The position numbers were made by a program, and so were the translations under genes. A model generated the notes under the pieces. It was given only the letters and a program-made list of their open reading frames with translations. It did not search any database and was not told where the DNA came from. From Variovorax saccharolyticus (lineage in GTDB: Bacteria > Pseudomonadota > Gammaproteobacteria > Burkholderiales > Burkholderiaceae_C): a stretch of 64,000 nt of DNA. Within the stretch, counting starts at the first letter, position 1. Every line of letters starts with the position of its first letter. The stretch lies in contig NZ_JASZYT010000002.1 of assembly GCF_030316765.1 (NCBI RefSeq), forward strand, positions 248,001 through 312,000, written 5' to 3'. This document shows, in pieces, positions 1 through 8,509 of this stretch.

Positions 1-1
1 G

Positions 2-757
2 CTCAATGCGCCGAGCGACGGCTACTACCTGTTCCAGGGTTCTTCCAACGAGACCATCCTGGTGCCGCTGGCGAATGCGGCCATCAAGTACAAGAGCGAC
101 GACTTCCGCCTGATCCAGATGATCGGGGTGGCGCCGATGGTGCTGATGGCCCGCAAGGACCTGCCCGCCAACGACATGGACGAGTTCATCGCGCTGGCCC
201 GCAGCGCCTCCCCCACCAAGCCGCTGACCTTCGGCAGCGTGGGCTACGGCTCGCTCTATCACATGCTCGGCGAACATCTGGCCGAGCGGCTGGGCGCCAC
301 CATGACGCACGTGCCCTACAAGGGCGGCGCGCCGCTGATGCAGGACTTGGGCGCGGGAACCATCGACTTCATGCTGGCGCCGATCCAGCAGCAACTGATC
401 GGCATGACCGAATCGGGCCGCCTGAAGATCATCGGAACGCTGGCGCCATCCGGCAAGACCGAGGTGCCGATGCTCAAGAACTTCCCCAGCGTGAACGACA
501 GCAAGGGCCTCAAGGATTTCAGCTTCCACCTCTGGCATGGCTATTTCGTTCGCAAGGACACGCCCGAAGAGGTGGTGCAGCGGCTGCACGCGGCGCTTAA
601 CACCGTGCTGGCCGATCCGGCGGTGCGCAGCCAGCTCGAAGCGCAGGGCCTCATGATGGCGCCGGCCACGACCCTGGCCGAGGCTTCGCGCGGCTATGCC
701 GCCGAGGCGGGCCGGCTGCGCGCCATCGCGAAGTCGATCAAGCTCGAGGCGAAGTAG
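2..757 (+). CDS. Bug-family tripartite tricarboxylate transporter receptor, 5' end outside window
   Basis: Periplasmic solute-binding protein of the Bug/TctC type, which captures carboxylates or related small organic compounds. The frame is open from base 2, so the start and signal peptide lie upstream; 251 residues are visible against 326 and 338 in the two complete Bug proteins of this window. The family pattern HVPYKGGAPLMQDLGAGTID is present, as is the usual C-terminal part with a DPAVRSQL-like helix. The stop touches the start of the DUF2817 peptidase gene, so the two are probably cotranscribed. The ligand cannot be told from sequence; no membrane TctA/TctB partner is visible, which is common for Bug proteins. 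Confidence 0.9.
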   Translation, partial: LNAPSDGYYLFQGSSNETILVPLANAAIKYKSDDFRLIQMIGVAPMVLMARKDLPANDMDEFIALARSASPTKPLTFGSVGYGSLYHMLGEHLAERLGATMTHVPYKGGAPLMQDLGAGTIDFMLAPIQQQLIGMTESGRLKIIGTLAPSGKTEVPMLKNFPSVNDSKGLKDFSFHLWHGYFVRKDTPEEVVQRLHAALNTVLADPAVRSQLEAQGLMMAPATTLAEASRGYAAEAGRLRAIAKSIKLEAK

Positions 758-1873
758 ATGAGTGCGCCGACCGCCCTGGCCGCGTCCGTGGAGCGCTGCT
801 TTTCTGCCAGCTACGCGCAGGCGCGCGAGCGCTTCCTGGCCGCGGCGACAGCCTGCCGGGCAGAGCTTCGATCCTTCGGGCTGGAAGTCCGCGGCGCCGA
901 GGGCGAGGCACTGGCCACCGACGTCGCCCTGATCGGCGCCGAGGGTGCCAAGGCGGTGCTGATCCTGAGTTCGGCCACCCACGGCGTCGAGGGCTTCTGC
1001 GGCTCGGCGTGCCAGCTGGCCTTGATGGTCGATGCCGATCTGCTGGCGCGCGCGGCCCGCTCCGGGGTCGCGCTGCTGTTGATCCATGCAATCAATCCGT
1101 ACGGCTTCTCCTGGATCAGCCGGACCAACGAGGACAACATCGACCTGAACCGGAACGCCCAGGATTTCGGCGGCGCGCTGCCGGCCAATCCCGGCTACGC
1201 GGAACTGCATGCGCTGCTGCTGCCGGCCGCCTGGCCCCCGGACGAAGCCAATCGCCACGCCGTGGCCGACCACATTGCCCGGCACGGCGCCTTGGGCTAT
1301 CGCGATGCCGTCTCCAAGGGGCAGTACACGCACCCCGACGGCCTGTTCTTCGGCGGCGGCGCGCGCACTGCATCGCTGCGCACCCTGGAACAGGTGCTGC
1401 GAACGCAGGCGGCCGCCTTTGCCGAGATCGGGTGGATCGACGTCCATACGGGGCTCGGGCCCTGGGGCCACGGCGAGAAGATCTTCGCCGGCCGGCGCGA
1501 CGCCGAGGAGGTCGCGCGTGCCAGGCGCTGGTGGGGTGCCGATGTCGCGGTGCCGTTTGCCGGCACGTCAACCTCGGCAGACATCACCGGCCATCTGGCC
1601 TCGACCATCTATGCCGCCTGTCCTGATGCACGGCGCACTCTCATGGCGCTCGAGTTCGGCACCGTGCCGTTCGAAGAAATGGTCGACGCCTTGCGCGGCG
1701 AGGCCTGGCTGCGCCAGCATCCCGAAGCGCCGCCGGCACTGGCCGGAGCGATCCGGCAAACCATTCGAGATGCCTTCTATTGCGACCAGCCTGCCTGGCA
1801 GGGCATGGTTCTGGGGCAGAGCCGGCTGGCGATCCTGCAGGCCCTGCTCGGGCTCGCCGGCCCGGCGGACTGA
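758..1873 (+). CDS. DUF2817 (M14-like) metallopeptidase family protein
   Basis: A 371-residue protein of the DUF2817 family, related to zinc carboxypeptidases (M14). Expected metal-site elements are visible: THGVEGF near residue 74 (His and Glu of an HxxE motif) and IDVHTGLGPWG near residue 227, which supplies the second His. The segment SRTNEDNIDLNRN resembles the substrate-binding Arg-Asn region of M14 enzymes. No signal peptide is seen, so it is probably cytoplasmic. The ATG directly follows the stop of the Bug receptor gene, suggesting that a peptide or amide-containing compound is imported and then hydrolysed; that link is inference. Confidence 0.85.
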   Translation: MSAPTALAASVERCFSASYAQARERFLAAATACRAELRSFGLEVRGAEGEALATDVALIGAEGAKAVLILSSATHGVEGFCGSACQLALMVDADLLARAARSGVALLLIHAINPYGFSWISRTNEDNIDLNRNAQDFGGALPANPGYAELHALLLPAAWPPDEANRHAVADHIARHGALGYRDAVSKGQYTHPDGLFFGGGARTASLRTLEQVLRTQAAAFAEIGWIDVHTGLGPWGHGEKIFAGRRDAEEVARARRWWGADVAVPFAGTSTSADITGHLASTIYAACPDARRTLMALEFGTVPFEEMVDALRGEAWLRQHPEAPPALAGAIRQTIRDAFYCDQPAWQGMVLGQSRLAILQALLGLAGPAD

Positions 1874-1921
1874 CGCGCCGGGCGCAAGCTTGAATGCGCG
1901 TCCTGCTCCCCGGGCGCGCGC

Positions 1922-2200
1922 TCAGTGGACCAGGACCGGAGTGTGCGCCAACTCGGCGTAGCCTTCCAGCGTGTCCTCGACCTCTTCCTGGGTCGGGGTA
2001 TTGAGCTGCCAAGCCGCGATCTGCTGCTGGAACAGTTCCGCCCAGGAGCCGTCGAGGTAGACCTCCTTGCCCGAGCGCTTGTCCACGATCTCGAAGCCGT
2101 GGCGCGCCAGCACCGGCAGGTGGGGCGCCGCGGGCGCCTCGCCTTCGGTCGGCTGCACGTGCACGACGACGAAGGAGTCGGAGTCGTAGAGCATTTGCAT
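1922..2200 (-). CDS. DUF3567 domain protein
   Basis: A 92-residue acidic protein starting MQMLYDSDSFVVVHV, which matches the DUF3567 family of betaproteobacteria; function unknown. I chose the start at 2200 because AGGA lies about nine bases upstream and family members begin at this MQMLYDSD sequence. An in-frame ATG at 2233 would add 11 residues but has no visible ribosome binding site. The gene stands alone, between the DUF2817 gene and the DUF3108 gene. No catalytic motif is apparent. Confidence 0.8.
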   Translation of the reverse strand: MQMLYDSDSFVVVHVQPTEGEAPAAPHLPVLARHGFEIVDKRSGKEVYLDGSWAELFQQQIAAWQLNTPTQEEVEDTLEGYAELAHTPVLVH

Positions 2201-2316
2201 GTCGGGTCCTGTGAGGATGTCGATGGCATTCATGGTGCTTAGATAGCAATCAACGCGCCAGTTTCAATATGCAGCGTTGCCTTGTAGGCACGCGCCTGTT
2301 TCAGAGCGTGTCTTTG

Positions 2317-3477
2317 TCACGGATTGGCGGTCCGCAACGCGTTCTGATTGCGCAACTGGAGGTCGATGAAGTCGCCGTTGGTCTGGGTCTGGCGGATTCG
2401 CACCGGCAGCCAGCCCAGCGCGGGCGCCAGCCACAGCTCGATCTTGTCGTCGAAGGGCTTGCGCGGATTGCGCGTGAGCTTGCGGGCCTGGAACTGGCCT
2501 GCCGGCACCGCCAGTTCCTCTTCGCCCTCGACGTTGAAGGTCCAGATCTCGGCGTCGCGCGGGCCCACCGTCTGCACCGCGATCACCGCGCCGGTCGGGT
2601 AATGCGCCGGATCGCCGGCCAGCAGGGCCCCGAGCTGCAGCACCACGCTGAGCCGGTCCTGTGCACCGGCCAGCAGCATCACGCTCGGCACATTGCTGCT
2701 GAACACGACCTGCCCCTTGTCGCGGTCGAAATGGGAGGCGACCTCGGTCCTGCGGGTGTCGGAGAAGCGCAGCGGCTCGATGCCGGTCGGACCGATGCGG
2801 CCCGTGCTGTGCTGGCTGCGCAGGGTCTTGAAAAGGAAGGTCCAGGCCAGCTTCAGGTCGTACTGGCTGCCGTCCTGCAGCCAGACCAGCTCGCCGAACA
2901 CGCCCTGCAGCGGCTGCGCCCCCTGCTGCGCCGTGGCGGCGAAGCCGAGGCGCACCGAGCCTGGCACCTGCAGCGTCGCGGGGCCGGGGATGGCGCCCGC
3001 GGTGTCGCTGCCGGCGGCAGCACCCGCGTTCGAGGACGATGCGCCCGAGGCTGCCGAGCCGTCGGAGGCGCTGGCCGCGGGCTCGGGGGTGGTCGCGTCG
3101 CCGGCGTCGATGCCGGCCTGGGCGATGAGGTCGTTCGGCGGGCTCTCGGTCGGCATCGCGTGCTCGGTGGCGGGCTCCGGCGTCGGCGCGACCGCGGGGC
3201 GAGGGCGCGGCGCGGGGCGCGGCCGGACCGGCCGGGGCGGCGGCGGCGCCTGGGCCACGGGCGCTGCGGCGGGCGGTTCCGGCTGCGGCGCCGGCGCGAT
3301 GACGATGCTGCGCGTGATGAAGGTCTGGGCCAGCGGCGAAGGCCGCGGGCCCGAGCCCGGCGGCGTCAGCCCGAGCAGGGCCAGATGGGCCAGTGCCACG
3401 AGCGCGGTCAGCAGCGCCAGCCCGCGCCAGGGCACGCGCGGAGCGTCGAGGGCATCGGGGAGGGCAGCGGTCGGCAT
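2317..3477 (-). CDS. DUF3108 domain protein with N-terminal anchor and proline-rich linker
   Basis: A 386-residue envelope protein. A hydrophobic segment near residues 18-35 (LALLTALVALAHLALLGL) should anchor it in the inner membrane. A long Pro/Ala/Arg-rich stretch follows (about residues 60-115), similar in composition to the periplasm-spanning linkers of TonB-type proteins, then a Ser/Ala-rich spacer. The C-terminal half (about 170-380) matches the DUF3108 family, predicted to form a beta-rich periplasmic domain. Function is unknown. It is divergent from the fumarylacetoacetase-family gene. Confidence 0.8.
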   Translation of the reverse strand: MPTAALPDALDAPRVPWRGLALLTALVALAHLALLGLTPPGSGPRPSPLAQTFITRSIVIAPAPQPEPPAAAPVAQAPPPPRPVRPRPAPRPRPAVAPTPEPATEHAMPTESPPNDLIAQAGIDAGDATTPEPAASASDGSAASGASSSNAGAAAGSDTAGAIPGPATLQVPGSVRLGFAATAQQGAQPLQGVFGELVWLQDGSQYDLKLAWTFLFKTLRSQHSTGRIGPTGIEPLRFSDTRRTEVASHFDRDKGQVVFSSNVPSVMLLAGAQDRLSVVLQLGALLAGDPAHYPTGAVIAVQTVGPRDAEIWTFNVEGEEELAVPAGQFQARKLTRNPRKPFDDKIELWLAPALGWLPVRIRQTQTNGDFIDLQLRNQNALRTANP

Positions 3478-3575
3478 CGAGGATGGAGCGGGCGACGGCC
3501 CGGAGGTTCACCTCGGTACACTGCCGCCCGTCCAACCAGTTTAGTAGCGATGCCGCGCCGGCATCCGCCGCCACC

Positions 3576-4583
3576 ATGAAACTTGCCACCCTCAAAGACG
3601 GTTCGCGCGACGGCCAGCTCGTCGTCGTCTCGCGCGACCTCGCCAGCGCCCACTACGCCACCGGCATCGCCAGCCGCATGCAGCAGGTGCTCGACGACTG
3701 GGGCTTCATGAGCCCGCAGCTGCAGGACCTCTACGCTGCGCTGAATGCCGGACGGGCCCGCCATGCCTTCCCCTTCGATCCGGCGCAGTGCATGGCGCCG
3801 TTGCCGCGCGCCTACCAGTGGGCCGACGGCTCGGCCTACCTGAACCATGTCGAGCTGGTGCGCAAGGCGCGCAACGCCGAGGTGCCCGAGAGCTTCTACA
3901 CCGACCCGCTGATGTACCAGGGCGGCAGCGACGACTTCATCGGCCCCTGCGATCCGGTGGTGGTCGCCAGCGAGGCCTTCGGCATCGACTTCGAGGCCGA
4001 GATCGCGGTGGTGACAGGCGATGTGCGGATGGGCGCCACGCCGGCGCAGGCGCTGGACGGCGTCCGGCTCCTGATGCTGGCCAACGACGTCAGCCTGCGC
4101 AACCTGATCCCGGCCGAGCTGGCCAAGGGCTTCGGCTTCTTCCAGAGCAAGCCCGCCACCGCCTTCAGCCCGGTGGCCGTGACGCCGGACGAGCTCGGCG
4201 GGGCCTGGCAGGGCGGCCGCGTGCACCTGCAGCTGCAAAGCACCTGGAACGGGCGCAAGGTCGGGATGTGCGACGCCGGCGAGGAGATGACCTTCCATTT
4301 CGGCGAGCTGATCGCGCACATCGCCAAGACCCGCAACGTGCGCGCCGGCAGCATCGTCGGCAGCGGCACCGTGAGCAACAAGGGGGTCGAGAAGAAGGGC
4401 GGCATGGACTGGCCGAAGGGCTACAGCTGCATCGCCGAGAAGCGCTGCATCGAGACGATCCAGGACGGCCAGCCCAGCACCGAGTTCATGAAGTTCGGCG
4501 ACACCATCCGCATCGAGATGAAGGATCGCGAAGGACATTCGGTGTTCGGCGCGATCGACCAGGAAGTGGTGGCGTCGAGCTGA
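3576..4583 (+). CDS. fumarylacetoacetate hydrolase family protein
   Basis: A 335-residue protein of the FAH superfamily, metal-dependent enzymes that cleave C-C bonds or hydrate/decarboxylate 2-oxo acids in aromatic breakdown. The metal-ligand Glu pattern is seen in DFEAEIAVVTGDV and the conserved Asp in MLANDVSLRN; later GSGTVSNKG matches the conserved substrate-site glycine loop. It has the length of the bacterial two-domain FAH form. It lies head to tail with a LuxR-type regulator gene on the opposite strand and near a flavin monooxygenase, which fits aromatic ring hydroxylation and cleavage, though true fumarylacetoacetase activity cannot be distinguished from related activities. Confidence 0.9.
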   Translation: MKLATLKDGSRDGQLVVVSRDLASAHYATGIASRMQQVLDDWGFMSPQLQDLYAALNAGRARHAFPFDPAQCMAPLPRAYQWADGSAYLNHVELVRKARNAEVPESFYTDPLMYQGGSDDFIGPCDPVVVASEAFGIDFEAEIAVVTGDVRMGATPAQALDGVRLLMLANDVSLRNLIPAELAKGFGFFQSKPATAFSPVAVTPDELGGAWQGGRVHLQLQSTWNGRKVGMCDAGEEMTFHFGELIAHIAKTRNVRAGSIVGSGTVSNKGVEKKGGMDWPKGYSCIAEKRCIETIQDGQPSTEFMKFGDTIRIEMKDREGHSVFGAIDQEVVASS

Positions 4584-4591
4584 GGCGCGCC

Positions 4592-5368
4592 TCAGGCGCG
4601 GGCACCGCGCAGCAGGTCCTTCAGGCTGCGGATGCCGAGCCTGCGGAACGCCCGGTACTGGTGCGTGCGCACCGTCGTGAGTTCGACGCCGATCTCGCGC
4701 GCAGCCTCCTTGGCGGTCTTGCCTGCCAGCAGGTGGCCGACCACCTCGCGCTCGCGCAGGCTCAGGCCGAGCAGGCGCGAGGCCAGTGCCGGCTCCGCAG
4801 CCTCGCGGGCGGCGACCGCGCTGCGGCCATGGGCGGTGGTCGCGTCGGCCAGCAACGCGGCGTGGGCTTCGAGCAGCGTGAAATCCGCGCTGCCGAAATC
4901 CGGCTGCGCCAGGCTGCGATAGAAGCTCACCGCGGCCCGCTGGCCGCTCGGCAGCAGCAGCAGCACCGATGCGCGTTCCCGGATCCCCACATCGCCGTAG
5001 CAGGCGGCGCGGTAGACCGGGTCTTCGACTTCCTCGGCGCGATGGTGGCCGAGCCAGAGTTGCGGCCGCTTCGGCAGCTTGCGGCCCGCCAGCCAGGCCA
5101 TGTGCGGATCGAGCCGGTCGAAGCGCTCGGCGACGTAGCGTTCGGCGGTGCGCTCGGCCGTGTTGCCGTAGCTGCTGGCCGCCGAGATGGTCTCGATGCG
5201 GCCGTTGGCGCCGGCCGCGAACACGGTGCAGAAAGTCACGGGCAGCACCCGGTGCATGGCCGCCAGGTAGCTCGCGGCCAGGTGCGCCGTGCCGATGCCG
5301 GCCAGCACGCTGCCGACCACGGGCGCGGCCAGGGCCCCCTCGTTGGCACGGACGGGCCAGCGCTTCAT
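4592..5368 (-). CDS. LuxR-type HTH transcriptional regulator
   Basis: A 258-residue regulator with a C-terminal LuxR/FixJ helix-turn-helix: LSLREREVVGHLLAGKTAKE then TVRTHQYRAFRRLG. The N-terminal 190 residues lack a receiver Asp signature and could be a ligand-sensing domain. I chose the ATG at 5368 (MKRWPVRAN) because extending to 5425 would run the coding sequence through a perfect palindrome at 5387-5400. It is divergent from the flavin monooxygenase gene, so it is the likely regulator of that operon and possibly of itself. Confidence 0.85.
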   Translation of the reverse strand: MKRWPVRANEGALAAPVVGSVLAGIGTAHLAASYLAAMHRVLPVTFCTVFAAGANGRIETISAASSYGNTAERTAERYVAERFDRLDPHMAWLAGRKLPKRPQLWLGHHRAEEVEDPVYRAACYGDVGIRERASVLLLLPSGQRAAVSFYRSLAQPDFGSADFTLLEAHAALLADATTAHGRSAVAAREAAEPALASRLLGLSLREREVVGHLLAGKTAKEAAREIGVELTTVRTHQYRAFRRLGIRSLKDLLRGARA

Positions 5369-5386
5369 TTCGATCCTGGGGTTATC

Positions 5387-5400
5387 ACTTCGTACGAAGT
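5387..5400. promoter_or_regulatory. palindromic operator candidate between LuxR-type regulator and monooxygenase
   Basis: The 14-base sequence ACTTCGTACGAAGT is a perfect palindrome. It lies in the 74-base gap between the divergent regulator and monooxygenase starts, 18 bases from the regulator start. Position and symmetry suggest a binding site for a dimeric HTH protein, most simply the adjacent regulator. Confidence 0.5.
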
Positions 5401-5442
5401 TATGACATTGGCGTGGCGGGCGCATCCGGACAATCCCGTTCC

Positions 5443-7191
5443 ATGAACACCGCTGCCGCGAATCCCCCTGCCGCCCGGCCCGGCGACGCCGCCACCGGCC
5501 CGCTGCCGCCGGTCACGGCCGAACTGCCGCCCTCGGTCGGCGCCTTCCACTACACGCGCTTCGCGCCCTGGCTGCCGCCGCTGGAGCAGGGCGTCGAGCC
5601 GGGCCGCCATCCGGTCGTGATCGCGGGCGGCGGACCGGTGGGCATGTCGCTCGCGCTGGGGCTCGCCAACCATGGCGTGCGCAGCGTGATCCTCGAGGCC
5701 GACGACACGGTCTGCGTCGGCAGCCGCGCCGCCTGCATCTCGCGCCGCAGCCTCGAGATCGTGGAGCGCCTCGGCGCGCTGCCGGCCTTCCTGGCCAAGG
5801 GCCTGCCCTGGACCGGCGGGCGCAGCTTCTACAAGACCGAGGAGGTGTTCCGCTTCGAGATGGCGCACGACGAGCGGCAGAAGCTGCCGCCGATGATCAA
5901 CCTCGAGCAGTACTACATCGAGCAGTACCTGCTGGACGAGATCGTCCGCCGCAACGCCGCGGCGCCGGGCCTGATCGACATCCGCTGGGGCAGCACGCTG
6001 ACCGGCTTCACGCAAGAGGCCGACGGCCTGCTGCTGTCGGCACGCAATGCGCTCGGCGACTATGCGCTGCGCGGCCAGTGGCTGGCGGCCTGCGACGGCG
6101 GCCAGAGCTTCGTGCGCAAGGCGCTCGGCCTCGACCTGGTCGGCACCGGCTACGAAGGCCGCTACGTGATCATCGACATCGAGCTGCACAGCGGGCATCC
6201 GACCGAGCGCCGGGCCTGGTTCGATCCGCCGTGGAACCCTGGCTCGACGGTGCTGATGCACAAGCAGCCCGACGACATCTGGCGCATTGACTACCAGCTG
6301 CGCGCCGGCCAGAGCACCGAGGAGGCGCTGCAGCCCGCGGCGGTGCAGGAATTCGTGCAGCGGCATCTCGATGCGATCGGCGAGGGCCACCTGCCCTGGC
6401 ACACGGTCTGGACCTCGGTCTACCGCGCCGGCGCGATGACGCTCGAAAGCTATCGCCACGGCCGGGTCGTGTTCGCCGGCAACGCGGCGCATGCGATGCC
6501 GATCTTCGGCGTGCGCGGACTCAACTCGGGCTTCGACGACGCCGACAACCTGGCTTGGAAGCTGGCGCTGGTGGCGCGCGGCGTGTCCGATGCGTCGCTG
6601 CTCGACAGCTATTCGCAGGAGCGCATCGCGGCCTTCCACGTCAACGCCGAGAACGCGATGCGCAGCACCGAGTTCATGTCGCCGCCCTCGCGCGGCTTCG
6701 ACCTGCTGCGCGAGGCGGCGCTGTCGCTCGCGGGCGCGCACCGCGGCATTGCCAATCTGATCAACCCGCGCCAGACGCAGGCCGTGGGCTATGCCGGTTC
6801 GATGCTGTCGAGCAGCGGCGATGCGCTTGCGGCCGGGCCCCTTCCCGGCGAGGCGATGCCCGAGCAGCAGCTGGCCGACGGCTCGCATCTCACGGGCCGG
6901 CTCGGGCCGGTGTTCACCGTGCTGCTGCTGAACCTCCCGCCGGCCGACGACGCGCTGCGGGCCGAACTCTCGCAGGCGCAGGAGGGGCCGTTGCCGGTCG
7001 CGCTGTGCGAGCTGTCGCCGGCCGATGCCGAGCCGACGGTGTTCGCTGCGCTCGGCGCCGCACAGGGTGCCGTCTACCTGCTGCGTCCCGACGGCCATGT
7101 GGCGGCGCGCTGGCGCCGGCCGCCGCCGGGGGCGCTGCCGCGGGCCCTCGCCCGCGCCGCCGCACTGACGACCACCAAGGAGTCCGCATGA
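5443..7191 (+). CDS. FAD-dependent monooxygenase (class A aromatic hydroxylase)
   Basis: A 582-residue single-component flavoprotein hydroxylase related to MhpA and phenol hydroxylases (PF01494), expected to hydroxylate an aromatic acid with NAD(P)H and O2. The dinucleotide-binding GGGPVG is at residues 62-67, the DG motif appears as ACDGGQSFVRKALGL, and the second FAD motif reads AGNAAHAMPIFGVRGLNSGF, with Asn in place of the usual Asp of GDAAH. A thioredoxin-like C-terminal part ends the protein, as in MhpA. It is followed with ATGA overlap by a DUF2783 protein and then a Bug receptor, which fits an uptake-and-hydroxylation unit. The substrate is not determinable. Confidence 0.88.
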   Translation: MNTAAANPPAARPGDAATGPLPPVTAELPPSVGAFHYTRFAPWLPPLEQGVEPGRHPVVIAGGGPVGMSLALGLANHGVRSVILEADDTVCVGSRAACISRRSLEIVERLGALPAFLAKGLPWTGGRSFYKTEEVFRFEMAHDERQKLPPMINLEQYYIEQYLLDEIVRRNAAAPGLIDIRWGSTLTGFTQEADGLLLSARNALGDYALRGQWLAACDGGQSFVRKALGLDLVGTGYEGRYVIIDIELHSGHPTERRAWFDPPWNPGSTVLMHKQPDDIWRIDYQLRAGQSTEEALQPAAVQEFVQRHLDAIGEGHLPWHTVWTSVYRAGAMTLESYRHGRVVFAGNAAHAMPIFGVRGLNSGFDDADNLAWKLALVARGVSDASLLDSYSQERIAAFHVNAENAMRSTEFMSPPSRGFDLLREAALSLAGAHRGIANLINPRQTQAVGYAGSMLSSSGDALAAGPLPGEAMPEQQLADGSHLTGRLGPVFTVLLLNLPPADDALRAELSQAQEGPLPVALCELSPADAEPTVFAALGAAQGAVYLLRPDGHVAARWRRPPPGALPRALARAAALTTTKESA

Positions 7192-7391
7192 ACGCCCTGC
7201 AACCCGAGGCCCGCGACCGCGTCTATGCCGAATGCGCCCGCGCCATCAGCGAGGCCGGACCCGAGCGGGAATCGCTGTTCCTGGCCCGGCTCGCCTTGCT
7301 GCTTTTCGAGCAGGTGGGCGACGAGACCCGCTGCCGCGACGCGCTCGCGCAAGCCCTGGATGGCTTGCCGGTGCCGTCGCTGTCGGCCTGA
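7188..7391 (+). CDS. DUF2783 small protein
   Basis: A 67-residue protein (MNALQPEARDRVYAECARAI...) whose helical pattern LFLARLALLLFEQVGDE resembles DUF2783 proteins, which are repeatedly found beside class A flavin monooxygenases. The start codon overlaps the monooxygenase stop by four bases (ATGA), implying translational coupling. It may be an accessory or stabilising partner of the hydroxylase; this is inference from position. No signal peptide or metal-binding motif is visible. Confidence 0.75.
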   Translation: MNALQPEARDRVYAECARAISEAGPERESLFLARLALLLFEQVGDETRCRDALAQALDGLPVPSLSA

Positions 7392-7430
7392 GCATTTACA
7401 TTTGCAGACATACATCACAGGAGACTTTCC

Positions 7431-8411
7431 ATGGATCGCAGAACCCTGCTCACCACCCTCGCTGCCACCGCGGCCGCCGCCGCAGCAGCACCGTGGGCGC
7501 GCGCCCAGGGCGCCTTCCCCGACCAGCTGATCAAGTGGGTGGTGCCGTACCCGGCCGGCGGCGGCACCGACGTCATCGCCCGCACCCTGGCCGAGGCCAT
7601 GCGCCAGACGCTGGGCCAGCAGATCGTGACCGACAACCGGCCCGGCGCCTCGACCAACATCGGCGCCGAACTGGTCGCCAAGTCCAAGCCCGACGGCTAC
7701 ACCATCATGTCGGCCGACAACGCGCTGCTGGCCTTCAACGAGCACCTGTTCAGCAAGCTGCCGTTCAACCCCGAGAAGGACTTCAGCTACATCGGCGCGA
7801 TCGGCAAGTTCCCGCTGGCGCTGGTCGTGCACCCGGACTTTCCGGCGCAGGACTTCAAGGCCTTCCTGGCCTACGTGAAGGCCAATCCGGGCAAGGTCAA
7901 CTACGCCTCGCCGGGCAACGGCTCGCCGCACCACCTGGCGATGGAGATGTTCAAGGTCCGCACCGGGACCTTCATCACCCACATCCCCTACCGCGGTGCG
8001 GCGCCGGCGATGGCCGACGTCATGGGCGGCCAGGTGCCGGCGATGTTCCTCGACCTGGCCTCGGGCCTGTCGATCATGCAGGGCAAGAAGGTGCGCGTGC
8101 TGGCCATCGGCTCGGGCAGCCGCTCGAAGCTGCTGCCGGACGTGCCGACGCTGGCCGAAGTCGGCGTGATGAATTCCGAGGTGTTCGCCTTCCAGGGCAT
8201 CGTCGGACCGGCCGGCATTCCGGCGCCGATCATCGCGCGGCTCAATGGCGATCTCAACCGCGCCTTCACGACGCCGGCGGTGCAGAAGCGCTTCAGCGAC
8301 TTCGGCATGGAGGCGATGCCGGGGACTCCGGCTCAGTTCGCGGCGCTGTCGCGGGCGGAGTCGCTGCGGTGGGGGCCGATCATCAAGGCGACGGGGATCA
8401 AGCTGGATTGA
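7431..8411 (+). CDS. Bug-family tripartite tricarboxylate transporter receptor
   Basis: A complete 326-residue periplasmic solute receptor. An Ala-rich Tat/Sec-like signal (MDRRTLLTTLAATAAAAAAA, cleavage near APWARAQG) begins the protein, followed by the family hallmarks WVVPYPAGGGTDVIARTLAE and DNRPGASTNIGAELVAKSKP, then HIPYRGAAPAMADVMGG. An AGGAGA ribosome binding site lies upstream. Its place after the monooxygenase and DUF2783 genes suggests that it collects the aromatic or carboxylate substrate of that enzyme. Confidence 0.93.
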   Translation: MDRRTLLTTLAATAAAAAAAPWARAQGAFPDQLIKWVVPYPAGGGTDVIARTLAEAMRQTLGQQIVTDNRPGASTNIGAELVAKSKPDGYTIMSADNALLAFNEHLFSKLPFNPEKDFSYIGAIGKFPLALVVHPDFPAQDFKAFLAYVKANPGKVNYASPGNGSPHHLAMEMFKVRTGTFITHIPYRGAAPAMADVMGGQVPAMFLDLASGLSIMQGKKVRVLAIGSGSRSKLLPDVPTLAEVGVMNSEVFAFQGIVGPAGIPAPIIARLNGDLNRAFTTPAVQKRFSDFGMEAMPGTPAQFAALSRAESLRWGPIIKATGIKLD

Positions 8412-8460
8412 ACTTGCTTCGATCGGTTGCTTCTGATCAAGTTGCCTTCTGATCAGTTGA

Positions 8461-8500
8461 GGACAGAGCAAAAACTGCTGCGCAGTTTCTTGGTCTGTCC
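8461..8500. repeat. 40-base dispersed palindrome (copy 1), terminator-like
   Basis: Arms GGACAGA and TCTGTCC enclose an inner hairpin with AAAACTGC and GCAGTTT. The element lies between the convergent Bug receptor and YwqK-like genes and probably terminates both. A nearly identical element occurs inverted at 29964-30003; the similarity extends into flanking bases (GTTGA on one side, CGCAA on the other), so this is a repeat family, not chance. Confidence 0.7.
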
Positions 8501-8509
8501 CGCAAGGTA

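Noticed and set aside
3408-4538. 376-residue antisense frame opposite the fumarylacetoacetase-family gene
   Set aside because: Shadow of a well-conserved gene; composition (His/Val/Ala/Gly) is unlike a real protein and there is no ribosome binding site.
5383-5405. Resemblance to a loxP arm (ACGAAGTTAT)
   Set aside because: Only one arm-like stretch is present, with no 8-base spacer and second arm; the palindrome is better explained as an operator.
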